DNA of 64,000 bases from Hymenobacter sp. BRD67 (GTDB lineage Bacteria > Bacteroidota > Bacteroidia > Cytophagales > Hymenobacteraceae), in the NCBI RefSeq assembly GCF_013256425.1, contig NZ_CP053904.1, positions 3,348,001 through 3,412,000 of the forward strand. The letters run 5' to 3'. The position numbers and the translations under genes are program-made. The notes beneath the pieces are model-generated. The model was given only the letters and a program-made list of their open reading frames with translations. It was not told the DNA's origin and made no database searches. Shown in pieces: positions 8,675-18,012 of this stretch; position 1 is the stretch's first letter; each line of letters begins with the position of its first letter.

Positions 8675-9505
8675 ATGAACTATTCGCTTTCTCAACTTCC
8701 CGAACGCACCCAAAAGCCTCGCGAGCAGGGCTTTACTATGATGATGGATAAGGGGCTGAGTATGCGGGAGGTAGAAGACTTTTTGGAGGTAGGCGGAGCA
8801 TATACCGACATTGTTAAGCTCGGCTGGGCTACCTCCTATGTAGTGCCCAACCTAAAGCGCAAACTTGCTATATACCGCGAATCCGGTATTCCGGTCTATT
8901 TAGGTGGCACTCTGTTTGAGGCTTTTATTATCCGCAATCAGTTTGACGACTATCGCCGCCTGCTTGACAGCTTTGGCTTGGAGTACGCTGAGGTATCGGA
9001 CGGGAGCATCGACCTCGACCACGACCGCAAGTGTGGGTTTATTCGGGAGCTAAGCAAGTCGGTGAATGTGCTCAGCGAAGTAGGCTCTAAAGACGCGGAA
9101 AAGATAATTCCGCCCTACAAATGGATTTCGCAGATGCAGGCCGAGCTGGAGGCTGGTGCCGTGAAAGTAATCGGTGAGGCGCGCGAAGGGGGCAACGTAG
9201 GCCTTTTTCGCAGTACCGGCGAGGTTCGCTCGGGTCTGGTCGAAGAGATTCTAACCAAAATTCCTTCGGAGCGCATTATTTGGGAGGCACCCCAGAAAGC
9301 GCAGCAGGTATGGTTTATAAAGCTACTCGGAGCCAACGTAAACCTGGGCAACATTGCGCCCAACGAGATAGTGAGCCTCGAAACCATCCGGCTGGGGCTG
9401 CGGGGCGACACTTTTTCGCATTTTCTCGATATGGACAGTGTAGACCAGATGTTTCAACCGGCAGCCAAAACGGGTAAGCCGGGCACATCTATGCCGCGCG
9501 GGTAA
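8675..9505 (+). CDS. Phosphosulfolactate synthase (ComA family)
   Basis: Enzyme of the ComA family (276 aa), which in methanogens adds sulfite to phosphoenolpyruvate to give (2R)-phosphosulfolactate, the first step towards coenzyme M. Seen: TIM-barrel sequence with KLGWATSYV, YLGGTLFEAF, EVSDGSIDL, REGGNVGLFR and the ending LGNIAPNEIVSLETIRLGLRGDT, all characteristic of the family. I start at ATG 8675 (MNYSLSQLPERTQKPREQGF); an upstream in-frame start at 8627 would lie inside the terminator. No other coenzyme M or sulfolactate gene is nearby. In Bacteroidota a role in sulfonate metabolism is possible but not shown here. Confidence 0.9.
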   Translation: MNYSLSQLPERTQKPREQGFTMMMDKGLSMREVEDFLEVGGAYTDIVKLGWATSYVVPNLKRKLAIYRESGIPVYLGGTLFEAFIIRNQFDDYRRLLDSFGLEYAEVSDGSIDLDHDRKCGFIRELSKSVNVLSEVGSKDAEKIIPPYKWISQMQAELEAGAVKVIGEAREGGNVGLFRSTGEVRSGLVEEILTKIPSERIIWEAPQKAQQVWFIKLLGANVNLGNIAPNEIVSLETIRLGLRGDTFSHFLDMDSVDQMFQPAAKTGKPGTSMPRG

Positions 9506-9542
9506 TATAGGATTACTAGATAGTTGTCTGTTTTTTTGCGAC

Positions 9543-9580
9543 AAAAAAGCCGGTCTCCAATGCTGGAGGCCGGCTTTTTT
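9543..9580. terminator. Bidirectional terminator
   Basis: Six A, GCCGG-T-CTCCA, a 4-nt loop, TGGAG-G-CCGGC and six T: a near-perfect stem between convergent genes, usable from both sides. Confidence 0.85.
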
Positions 9581-9603
9581 AGTGAGCGCGTTCAGGCGAA
9601 GCG

Positions 9604-11811
9604 CTATTTTTTCTCAACCTTCAGCTGCTGCATTTTACCGTCGGGCAGTGTCACCCGCACCACGTATAAGCCGGCTGGCAGATTCTGCGGCTGGGGTACT
9701 GTGATGGTCGCCGAGCCCGCGGCCATCGTGGTAACCTTATTTGCTACCTCACGGCCCAGCAAGTCGGTCATATGTACCTGGACGCCGCCGGCCTGGGCAA
9801 GCTGCACAGCCACTTGGAGCTGGTCGCCATCGCGGAAAGGATTAGGGAAGATGGAAGCCGCCACTGCCGAAGCCTGGTTGGTGCCGCTGAAGGTGAGAAC
9901 GCGCACCGGCGTGAAAGACTCCACACCATCGAGGTCCACTTGGCGCAGGCGGTAGTACCGGGTGCCGCTTTGTGCTTCCTTATCCGTGTAGCTATAATTC
10001 AGGGAGCATCACTGGTTGCAGCAGCGGGCTTTATGGTAGCAAGTGTGCTGAAGCTGACGCCATCTGTGCTCACTTGTACATCAAAGCCGGCATTGTTCAG
10101 CTCGCTGGCCGTACCCCAGTTCAGCAACGCGCCATCGGCGGCGTGAATTGCCGTGAAGTAGAGCATGTGCACCGGCAGGGTTCCGTCGTCTTCGCCGAGC
10201 GTAGTAGTGGCAAACTGGGTCAGGTTAGCAAGCGTTACCTCGGTTGCGCCATCGGTGCTGGTGCGGCCTTTATTGATGAAGCCTGCTCCTCCATTGCCAG
10301 ACACATAAAAAGTAAGCTTGCTCTTGTCAAGCTGCGCCGCCGACAGGCCGCCGGCCGTCACGTTCATGGTTTCGTGGTTGAGGTAGTGGAATACCGCCGT
10401 CGCGCTCAGACCAGTCGGATAGTCGGGCTGCAAGCCAAAGGTACGGCTGATGCTCGGCTTACCAGCCGTCACTACCGACTGGCCCGTGGTGCGCACGACC
10501 CGCACGTTACCGGGGTCGTTACCAGTAAAAGTGAGTGTGATACCAATATTATTAAAATTTTGCGCAGTGCCAGGGGCAGCCCGCTCATAGGTTTGCACGA
10601 TGCCCAGTATGTAGTTGGTATCATTTTCCCCCGTGATGGTAGCGCCCGAATTATCGGCTAGCGAAAGCGTCTGGGGCCCCGTGCTGATAATCCCATTTAA
10701 CAGCGTCAGGCTCTTTTCAATGACAGTAGGAATTTGAACATTTTCCCCGTTGTTGTTCACCGTTTTTATTCCTCCGCCGTCTACGCGCAATACCTGGTAG
10801 GGCTCCCTGGCGAATACCTGGTTGCCACCAGCAAGCGTGAAAACTGAGGTTTCCCGTTGAATAAACCCGTTGGCATGGTCTACAAAGTCACCGTATACCC
10901 TCAACTCACCGGTTACCAGGCGGGCCAGGCCCCGGTCAACAGTAGAGTTACCCTCAATAGTCAGGTTATGAGCCAGTGCCGGGCCAGTAGCCGCCGTAGA
11001 GTTGATATTAGGATAAACGGTGCAGGGGTCACTATAATTTGGGATTTCCACATCCGTCGTGGCGGTGGGTACCCCGTTGCTCCAGTTAAGCGGCTCGAAC
11101 CAATCACCAGAATTGGCGGGCTGCGGGTTAGCACACTGCGGGTTGGGGCCACCAATCCAGGTTGTGGCGCTTGGGCAGTACCGGTTACCGTAAACGTCGT
11201 TTTGTAGTTGGCCCCATTGCGCGAATCGTAGATGGCAAAGGAATTACCATTATTGCTGCCATTCGCTTGAATATATAATTCCAACGTGTAGCTTCCAGGA
11301 CCGCTGGTGAAATTCAGAATGTTGCCCGACGCATTGGCTCCGGTAGCATTATCCGGAGTCTGAAAGCGACGGTTGGTATCGCCGTCACTACCAGTCTGAT
11401 AGGCTTGGGGATGCTTATCGGGTTGAACCGATACGTAGCAGAAGGCCCGGTAGAGCCATCCGCATTGGTAGTAGGATACACCCGATAAAATAACTGAGCC
11501 GGACTAGCCACGACGTTGCCGTTGTGCTCGTACGTGTTGAGCTGAGCGCCCAGCGTTAAAGTACCACTCGTGCGGTCAAACGAGCCTAGTGAGCTTGGAA
11601 AAGAAGCGTTTGTACCATCACTGGCATTAGCAACATCTGTTTTGTAGTAAGTACCATTTATGATAACATAGTTGTTAAAAAAGCCCAAGTCATTAGAGTA
11701 TTGCGCATGGGCACCAGTGGCGCATAATACACCAGCTAATAAAAACAACAGTTGCCGCAGCTTACCCCAAGAATAGCCAACACCTGGAACTGAAAAAGTA
11801 GAGAGTGACAT
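9604..11811 (-). CDS. T9SS-secreted protein, paralogue 1 (three one-base losses)
   Basis: Exported protein ending in a type IX secretion (type A) sorting domain. It begins with a signal peptide (MSLSTFSVPGVGYSWGKLRQ, hydrophobic core, cleavage after GAHAQ), has a middle region with NWSNGVPT, a pseudo-autotransporter-like beta repeat stretch, LNWGTASELNNAGFDVQ, and the C-terminal SIFPNPF...LPAGLYVVRVTLPDG. The frame shifts at runs 11407-11410, 11173-11175 and 10002-10004; adding one C (coding strand) to each joins all four pieces into 736 aa that align along the neighbouring 947-aa paralogue. I therefore treat it as intact. Cell-surface or secreted; the function of the passenger part is unknown. 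Confidence 0.78.
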
Positions 11812-11968
11812 GGATGATAAAAAATTTATTCTCGAAAGAGCCTTCGGGGCGATATACTCACGGGCTTAAAAAAAGTTGAGCCCGCGCTGGAATTTTCTCA
11901 TAATTCAGCACTAACAATATACTTGCTTTACTACTTGGCCAGCAGTGGTATCAGACAACAATCTTTAT

Positions 11969-12026
11969 TGCTGACGAACAAAAAAGGACTGACTCCTACG
12001 AGTCAGTCCTTTTTTGTTCGTCAGCA
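11969..12026. terminator. Very long perfect hairpin terminator
   Basis: A 27-bp perfect inverted repeat (11969-11995 and 12000-12026) with a 4-nt loop; the stem holds runs of six A and six T so either strand can end in a U tract. It lies 11 bp after the stop codon of the minus-strand gene at 12038. Confidence 0.85.
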
Positions 12027-12037
12027 GGCTGGTAAGC

Positions 12038-14881
12038 CTAGCGCTTCTGCAGGCGAATTGTTTTCACTTCGCCGGTAGCGAAGGTAACTTTCACCATGTA
12101 GATGCCCGAACTGAGTGAGTTGGCTTGCGGTACAGCCACCTCTGTAATACCAGCAACCGTAGTAATAGGAGTAGTAGAGATGCTACGACCCGTCATGTCG
12201 AGTAGTTGCATAGTACCAGCACCCGCTACTGACGATTGCACTACTACTGTAGCTTGGTCGCCACCCGTAGAAGGGTTCGGATAGATGCTGAGGGCGGCCA
12301 CTCCTTCAGCAACAGCAGAAGAGAAGCTTACTACCCGTACCGGAGAGAACGACTCCGTACCATCCAAGTCTACCTGACGCAGGCGATAGTAGCGTACGCC
12401 CGATTTGTTGGCTTCGGTATCGGTATAGCTGTAAGCCTGATACTGACCGCTGTTGGCCGAGAAGCTGGCTACAAAGCCAATTTTGCGGTAAGTCTTGCCA
12501 TCGGTTGCTACCTGTACTTCAAAGCCCGAGCTATTTGTTTCCGTAGCAGTAGCCCATGTGATGAGCGCATTGCTGTTGATACGCTTGGCATCGAAAGCAA
12601 CCAGACGAACAGGCAGCGGGTGAGTTTGGTCACCTAGCGTGAAGGTAGCAAAAGACGTTACCCCGTTCTTAGTGAGCTTGTTATTAATCGTATCATTGGC
12701 GGTACGGCCCAGGTTCGTAAAAGTATTACCGCTGTTTTTCGAGATGAACAGCACTAAGTTGGCCTTGTTGATATTGATGTTACCACCCGAGCCCAAGTTC
12801 TTGGTCTCGCTGGTAAGATACTGGAATACTATATCGCCATTCAGACCACCAGTAGTAGCGTTAGGGTTACCTGGGCGCACCCCGAAAATACGGCGGATAC
12901 CAGCTGTATTCTGAACCGGATTATAAGCCTCAGCCGTGTTGCGGGTTACCTGTACGCTACCAGGGTTACCGCCCGAGTTTGACGTTCCATCCGAAGCAGT
13001 GTATGATACGGCATGCCAGGTAATATACATTCCCATGAAGCCATATTCATACTGCTCTTCCAAAGTAGTAGAAGCACGAGTAGTTTGAGCAAATCCACGC
13101 AGATAAGAACCTTCACGCTCTCCTACCAATGTTGCGCCGTTGTTATTATTAACAACGCTACGGTCAGCCAGGTTAACTACGGAGCTGCCGGGGTTTGTAA
13201 TATCCGTTACCAATAATCCATTGTTGAATGTCAGCGTAACAGCGACGTTCATAGTGCCAGTCAACGACTTGGTACCCGAACCGTCGATAACCACCTGCTG
13301 AAAATCGCCACCAGTAATAGACTGGTTGGCACCAACGAAACCAATAATGGTAGTTTCACGCTGAATGAAGCTGGAGAACCGGTTGTCAAAATCACCATAT
13401 ACGTTCAGGCGCCCAACTTGTAGACGAAGAATAGAGCGGTCTGACTGCGTGTTACCCGACATAATCAAGTTTCGAGCTTCCGCTGGCCCCGAATTACTAT
13501 TATCTACCGTTGCGCCCCCATACTGATAAGTAGTATTGGAGTAGATGTTCGGATATGGGTTAGGGTTATTCGTTCCCAGGTTAGCAATCGTGGCGTTTGT
13601 TCCGCTGTTTGGAACACCATTGGTCCAGTTTCTCGCGTCAAACCAGTTGTCGTTGATACCGCCCGTCCAGATGGTTGAGGGAGTTGGCGTACCGTTTACC
13701 GTAAAGTGCGCGGTGTAGTAGCTGCCGTTATTGTTATCCGTTAGCTGGAAGGTGGTGGGCGTTGGGGTAGAAGTATTGTTACCGCTTGCCAGGTAATATA
13801 CATCCAGGTTATACGTCCCCGCAGCGGGCAAATTGTTGATGAGGTTGATATTCGCCGAAGCTGTGGAGAACGTCCGGGTATTCACCGTGTAGCCGTTCTG
13901 AACACTCGTGCTCGTTGAGGTCAGCGGCAGGTTAATATAGTTAAATTGAGATGTTGGCGTAGTGCCCTGCTGATATACCCGATAGTACAGCGTAACGTTT
14001 TGAACCGTGCTACCTCCGGCATCCGTGGTAGTAGCTACGCCACCATTCAGGATGAGGATACCATTGTTTACATTAAACTGCTGCGGAGTACCACCACCGG
14101 CCGGAGTGCCTAGGTCAGCGCCCTGAAAAGCCGGAGGAGTAGGAGGCGTAACGTGGTAGACGATATTACCACTGTTGTTGGGCGATATATAAACCGACGT
14201 ACCAGTAAGTGTAGGAGCCGGAGGCGCAACCAGGGTAAAATTAGCTTGATAGGAAGAGCTTGGGTCGCTTGTAGTAATAGTACTACCGTTAGCAAGCTTA
14301 GTATCTACGTCAAAAACAAAGTCAACCACGTAGGTACCACCTACTGTCAGGCCGCTAAGCAGGTTGACATTAGTAGTATTACCGAACTGTTCGCCACCTG
14401 CTGAAAATGCACCCTGGTCCGTTAGGGTCAGCGTAGAGTAAGCAGGCTCTGAACCGGAAGCAGTGGCAGACGGGTAAACGCGGTAGCGGATGCGAGCACC
14501 GGTTAGCGTACCAAGTGCTTTGCCCCTATTCGTTGGTGGGTCAGCGACCAATGAGCCACTACCAAATACCAACTGGCTGGTACCTGTCAAATCGTAAGTA
14601 CCGAGATTAGGATTGGGGCGGTTAGTAGAAGATGTGGTTCCCAGCGGGATATAGTTAACATAGGGAGCATCAAATGCTGTACCGCTATAACTGACCGCAT
14701 TAGTCGAATTGCTACTAGCTTGCTGCTGATAGAGGGTTACACCATCATCATAAAAAGAGGCGGTCTGCGCCTGGGCATTACGAGCAAAGCCAAGACCGAT
14801 AAAAATAGCCAACAGAGGTAATACAGTCTGCCAGGATAGCCAACCGAAGTTCGGGCAGCTAGGAGGGGTAAGTGTTCGCAT
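12038..14881 (-). CDS. T9SS-secreted protein, paralogue 2
   Basis: Secreted or surface-attached protein of 947 aa. The N-terminus carries a long signal peptide (hydrophobic core about residues 19-34, cleavage near NAQAQ). The middle is a low-complexity Asn/Thr/Ser/Gly-rich beta-strand region with NWTNGVPNSGTN and a VQVTRNTAEA segment. Before the end comes a fibronectin-like unit (LITWATATETNSSGFEVQ, YYRLRQVDLDGTESFSPVRV) and then a T9SS type A sorting domain (LSIYPNPSTGG ... SGIYMVKVTF). The last two units are shared with the paralogue downstream on the same strand (gap 226 bp), so the pair arose by duplication. No enzymatic motif is visible; an adhesin or surface-layer role is only a guess. 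Confidence 0.88.
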   Translation of the reverse strand: MRTLTPPSCPNFGWLSWQTVLPLLAIFIGLGFARNAQAQTASFYDDGVTLYQQQASSNSTNAVSYSGTAFDAPYVNYIPLGTTSSTNRPNPNLGTYDLTGTSQLVFGSGSLVADPPTNRGKALGTLTGARIRYRVYPSATASGSEPAYSTLTLTDQGAFSAGGEQFGNTTNVNLLSGLTVGGTYVVDFVFDVDTKLANGSTITTSDPSSSYQANFTLVAPPAPTLTGTSVYISPNNSGNIVYHVTPPTPPAFQGADLGTPAGGGTPQQFNVNNGILILNGGVATTTDAGGSTVQNVTLYYRVYQQGTTPTSQFNYINLPLTSTSTSVQNGYTVNTRTFSTASANINLINNLPAAGTYNLDVYYLASGNNTSTPTPTTFQLTDNNNGSYYTAHFTVNGTPTPSTIWTGGINDNWFDARNWTNGVPNSGTNATIANLGTNNPNPYPNIYSNTTYQYGGATVDNSNSGPAEARNLIMSGNTQSDRSILRLQVGRLNVYGDFDNRFSSFIQRETTIIGFVGANQSITGGDFQQVVIDGSGTKSLTGTMNVAVTLTFNNGLLVTDITNPGSSVVNLADRSVVNNNNGATLVGEREGSYLRGFAQTTRASTTLEEQYEYGFMGMYITWHAVSYTASDGTSNSGGNPGSVQVTRNTAEAYNPVQNTAGIRRIFGVRPGNPNATTGGLNGDIVFQYLTSETKNLGSGGNININKANLVLFISKNSGNTFTNLGRTANDTINNKLTKNGVTSFATFTLGDQTHPLPVRLVAFDAKRINSNALITWATATETNSSGFEVQVATDGKTYRKIGFVASFSANSGQYQAYSYTDTEANKSGVRYYRLRQVDLDGTESFSPVRVVSFSSAVAEGVAALSIYPNPSTGGDQATVVVQSSVAGAGTMQLLDMTGRSISTTPITTVAGITEVAVPQANSLSSGIYMVKVTFATGEVKTIRLQKR

Positions 14882-15117
14882 GACAAAAGCAGTTAATTGT
14901 GAGTCTAAAGTCTAAAGTGGTTGAAGTCGAAACCACAAGTGTGGCCTTGTACGCAAAGGGTTACATTCTGTTTAAAGCTTTTTCAAAAAAAGAGGCTTCT
15001 ATTGATAAGTTATATTTTAACTTGGAATAAGCCCATGAAATCGTGCATACACACGTGAAACAAGAAAAGTGCCACCCTTCTAAAATTCAAGAAATAATTT
15101 CTTAAGTGCCAGCTAAT

Positions 15118-16041
15118 TTAATGCACCACGCTGTATGGCACGGCAGCCAGCGCCTTCTTCTGCTCCGAAAGCTCTACCCGCAGCACATCATGGACGGCTA
15201 CCCGAATCTTGTTGGAGAGCTGCGTGAGCGGCAGGTCGTTGGAATCAAGTCCGAAAGGGTTTTCTATCTCTTCGCCAATCATTTCCAGGCCCAGCAGCGC
15301 ATACGCCCCAAACATGGTAATCGGAATCATGAAATAGCCCGAAGTCGAGAGCAGCACAAATGGCATAACTCCAATAAAAATCAGAATATAAGCCTTAATA
15401 AAAAACGTATAGGAAAACGGAATAGGTGTCGCCTTGATACGCTCACACACCCCGTTTACCGACATCATGCCCAGAAAGTGGGGCTTGAAGTTGAGCAGGT
15501 GAATATCCCGGACAATCTCTACCTGCCGCAGCTGCTCCAGGCTCTCCTGCAATACCGATATGAGCGTAACTGCCACATTCTCGGCCGAACGCAGCCGCTC
15601 CATTATATCGGGCGTAGCTTCCATCTGCTCAAACTTCATATCGTTGCGCAGCGAGCCCTTGAGCGCAAAGGGAAAGTTGGAGATGAGGGCCGCAAAGTAG
15701 CGCCGGCTGGCAATAGCATCGCGCGGGAGCACCGCATTAAACTCTATGGCCAGGCCCCGGCACTGCGACACGAGCTGCCCCCACACCTTGCGCCCTTCGT
15801 AATACCGGTCGTAGGCTGTATTGGTGCGAAACACCAGCAGCAGGCTTAATAAAATTCCCAGAAAAGAGAAATATTCCCGGCTTATATTAAGCATATGGTG
15901 GTGAAACTCTAACCCCCATATAGCAATTACCGCATTGTATAACCCCACCAGCGTTACTCGCTTTAAGAGATGGCGGATAACGGCGGAGGTATGAAAGTGA
16001 CGAAGTGCCTGCCACCAGTCACCTCCCTTGTACACTATCAT
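15118..16041 (-). CDS. Bestrophin-family channel protein
   Basis: Integral inner-membrane protein of the bestrophin/YneE family (307 aa), a pentameric anion or cation channel. Seen: the N-terminal LLVFRTNTAYDRYYEGRKVW signature (about residues 67-90), which is the strongest family mark, membrane helices around 35-70 and 220-270, and the later MIPITMFGAYALLGLEMIGEEIENPFG segment, with the conserved acidic GEEIENPFG motif. Length and motifs are normal. It is divergent from the DedA gene with 111 bp between start codons; no shared function is evident. Ion selectivity cannot be read from the sequence. Confidence 0.9.
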   Translation of the reverse strand: MIVYKGGDWWQALRHFHTSAVIRHLLKRVTLVGLYNAVIAIWGLEFHHHMLNISREYFSFLGILLSLLLVFRTNTAYDRYYEGRKVWGQLVSQCRGLAIEFNAVLPRDAIASRRYFAALISNFPFALKGSLRNDMKFEQMEATPDIMERLRSAENVAVTLISVLQESLEQLRQVEIVRDIHLLNFKPHFLGMMSVNGVCERIKATPIPFSYTFFIKAYILIFIGVMPFVLLSTSGYFMIPITMFGAYALLGLEMIGEEIENPFGLDSNDLPLTQLSNKIRVAVHDVLRVELSEQKKALAAVPYSVVH

Positions 16042-16152
16042 GACAGTAGAATTAACGGAAAGGCTTTAACGCAATCCGTAAGGTCCGCGTTGAGGCTGGG
16101 CACGACAATCTTCGTACCAGTCTGCTTTCTTTGTAGGCTCAAGCCTTTTATA

Positions 16153-16827
16153 ATGGAGCTCCTCAAGCATTTTCTCGACCTGGTTTTACATCTCGACAAA
16201 ACGTTGGTTAACGTGGTACACGACTATGGTAACCTCACGTATCTCATTCTGTTTCTAATCATTTTCACCGAGACAGGCGTTATCGTATTTCCTTTTCTGC
16301 CTGGTGATTCGCTGCTTTTCGTAGCGGGCACCCTAGCGGCCCAGGCCAGCCCCGAAACTGGCCACCCGCTGCTCAATATTCTGTACCTGATACCACTGCT
16401 GATATCAGCGGCTTTCATCGGCGACAACCTCAACTATGCAATTGGCGATTACCTGGGTCCCAAGGTATTTCAGGAAGACTTTCGCTTTTTAAAGCGAAAG
16501 TACCTAGAGCAAACCCAAGCTTTTTATGCCAAACACGGCGGCAAGACAATCATCATGGCGCGATTCGTGCCCATCGTGCGCACGTTTGCGCCGTTTGTAG
16601 CTGGTGTGGGCACTATGACATACAAGCACTTTGCCTCTTACAGTATTGTGGGTGCGGTACTCTGGGTAATGTTACTCACACTGGCGGGCTACTTTTTGGG
16701 CTCCATCCCGTGGGTGAAGAACAACTTCACATTAGTGATATATGGAATTATCCTCTTTTCGGTCATCCCACCACTGTGGCAGTTTTTACAAAGTAAGCTT
16801 CGCAGCAAGGCGGTGCAGCAGGGATAA
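16153..16827 (+). CDS. DedA-family membrane protein
   Basis: DedA/SNARE-associated-type inner-membrane protein (224 aa), of a family implicated in lipid-carrier (undecaprenyl phosphate) or phospholipid flipping. Seen: family motifs FTETGVIVFPFLPGDSLLF (about residues 37-55), an amphipathic segment with YAKHGGKTIIMARFVPIVRT (Phe-x-Arg-hydrophobic, Pro, Arg) and the following FAPFVAG, and four to five hydrophobic helices. The start at ATG 16153 (MELLKHFLDL) was chosen because upstream in-frame codons run into the divergent promoter region. It is followed after 27 bp by aroE, probably co-transcribed. Confidence 0.9.
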   Translation: MELLKHFLDLVLHLDKTLVNVVHDYGNLTYLILFLIIFTETGVIVFPFLPGDSLLFVAGTLAAQASPETGHPLLNILYLIPLLISAAFIGDNLNYAIGDYLGPKVFQEDFRFLKRKYLEQTQAFYAKHGGKTIIMARFVPIVRTFAPFVAGVGTMTYKHFASYSIVGAVLWVMLLTLAGYFLGSIPWVKNNFTLVIYGIILFSVIPPLWQFLQSKLRSKAVQQG

Positions 16828-16854
16828 ACTGCCAGCTGCGTTGCTCTCCTCATT

Positions 16855-17592
16855 ATGCGCACATTTGGGCTAATCGGACGCTCGCTCGTTCATTCGTTTT
16901 CGCAGAGATATTTCACGCAAAAGTTCGCCCGGCTTCACCTGGAAGACTGTCACTACGAGCTGTTTGAGCTGCAAGCGGCCAGCGAATTGCCTCAGCTGCT
17001 GGCTCAGCACCCGCACCTGGCCGGGCTAAACGTAACCATTCCTTATAAAGAGCAAATCTGGCCCTACCTCACGCGGGTAGCCTCATCGGCCGCAATAGTT
17101 GGGGCAGTCAACGTAGTCGAATTCAGTCCTGATGGCAGCCTCATCGGGCACAACACGGATTACGTTGGCTTTATGCGCTCCCTGCAATCCTTTTATCCGG
17201 TAACGCCGGCTAGCCGCGCTTTGGTATTGGGCAGCGGCGGGGCAGCAAAGGCCGTTGGCGTTGCGCTCCGCGAGCTGCATATTCCGTACTGGCTGGTATC
17301 GCGCAACCCGCCCGGCGCCAACCTTACGTACGAAGCGCTAACCCCGGAAGTGATAGCGGCGCACCCACTTATTATAAATACAACGCCGGTGGGCACCTTT
17401 CCAGCCAGCAATGAGTGCCTTCCGCTGCCCTACAGTGCCCTGGGCACGACGCACTATTTATTCGATTTGATTTATAATCCTGGTGAAACGCTGTTTTTGC
17501 GGCGCGGCCGGGAAGCCGGAGCGCAGACCAAGAACGGCTACGAAATGCTGGAGCTTCAGGCAGAAGCTGCCTGGGCAATCTGGAACGGCTAA
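16855..17592 (+). CDS. aroE: Shikimate dehydrogenase
   Basis: NADP-dependent reduction of 3-dehydroshikimate to shikimate in aromatic amino-acid synthesis (245 aa; Bacteroidota forms are short). Seen: substrate loop GLIGRSLVHSFSQRYF, catalytic NVTIPYKE (Lys), NTDYVGF (Asp), nucleotide-binding GSGGAAKAV, INTTPVGT and the C-terminal NGYEMLELQAEAAW. The start ATG 16855 gives the family N-terminus exactly. Located directly behind dedA. Confidence 0.96.
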   Translation: MRTFGLIGRSLVHSFSQRYFTQKFARLHLEDCHYELFELQAASELPQLLAQHPHLAGLNVTIPYKEQIWPYLTRVASSAAIVGAVNVVEFSPDGSLIGHNTDYVGFMRSLQSFYPVTPASRALVLGSGGAAKAVGVALRELHIPYWLVSRNPPGANLTYEALTPEVIAAHPLIINTTPVGTFPASNECLPLPYSALGTTHYLFDLIYNPGETLFLRRGREAGAQTKNGYEMLELQAEAAWAIWNG

Positions 17593-18012
17593 AGGCTGGG
17601 CAGGTGCGGCAGGAAAGAGCCTGAGGCGAAAAGCCTGCAGCCGGCTTGCTATACTAACCAGCCAATGAAGCTGTTTAGGAAGTATGCACAATCACGATTA
17701 CCAATCATGCTGAGCATGACGTTCTTTTTTATTCCTTCCTACTAAATCAGGTTCAATAGCTGCGGCTTCATTGGATGTAGCTACATCATTACGCAACCTG
17801 GGCCTAATTATTGCTAGTTACCTAATAGCCAGATAATTATTGTAGCAATAAAAAAATACATGGCGCGTTTGCAACGATTAGCCAGCTTCGGGATTCTTCA
17901 GGCTTGACAACCAGGCAAGGGAGCAAAGCCCGGTAAGGGAACATATCTTTCGTTGGCAGTTCGCACCGCGTATGTTGAAAGCACTTTACCCCGGCGCAAC
18001 CCGGCTTCAGCC
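17593..18012. other. Non-coding region between aroE and the sigma-factor gene
   Basis: No convincing gene. It holds a short hairpin CATGC-TGA-GCATG followed by ACGTTCTTTTTT (17704-17730; weak terminator for aroE and part of a dispersed repeat family), a perfect 14-bp palindrome GATGTAGCTACATC (17774-17787), and a direct repeat TAATTATTG just downstream (twice between 17808 and 17842). TATCTTTC at 17944-17951 is one mismatch from a -7 box. Confidence 0.5.

Noticed and set aside
9604..11811. Pseudogene of the neighbouring T9SS gene
   Set aside because: All three breaks are single-base losses in C runs and no premature stop remains after repair; the same error type hits housekeeping genes in this window.
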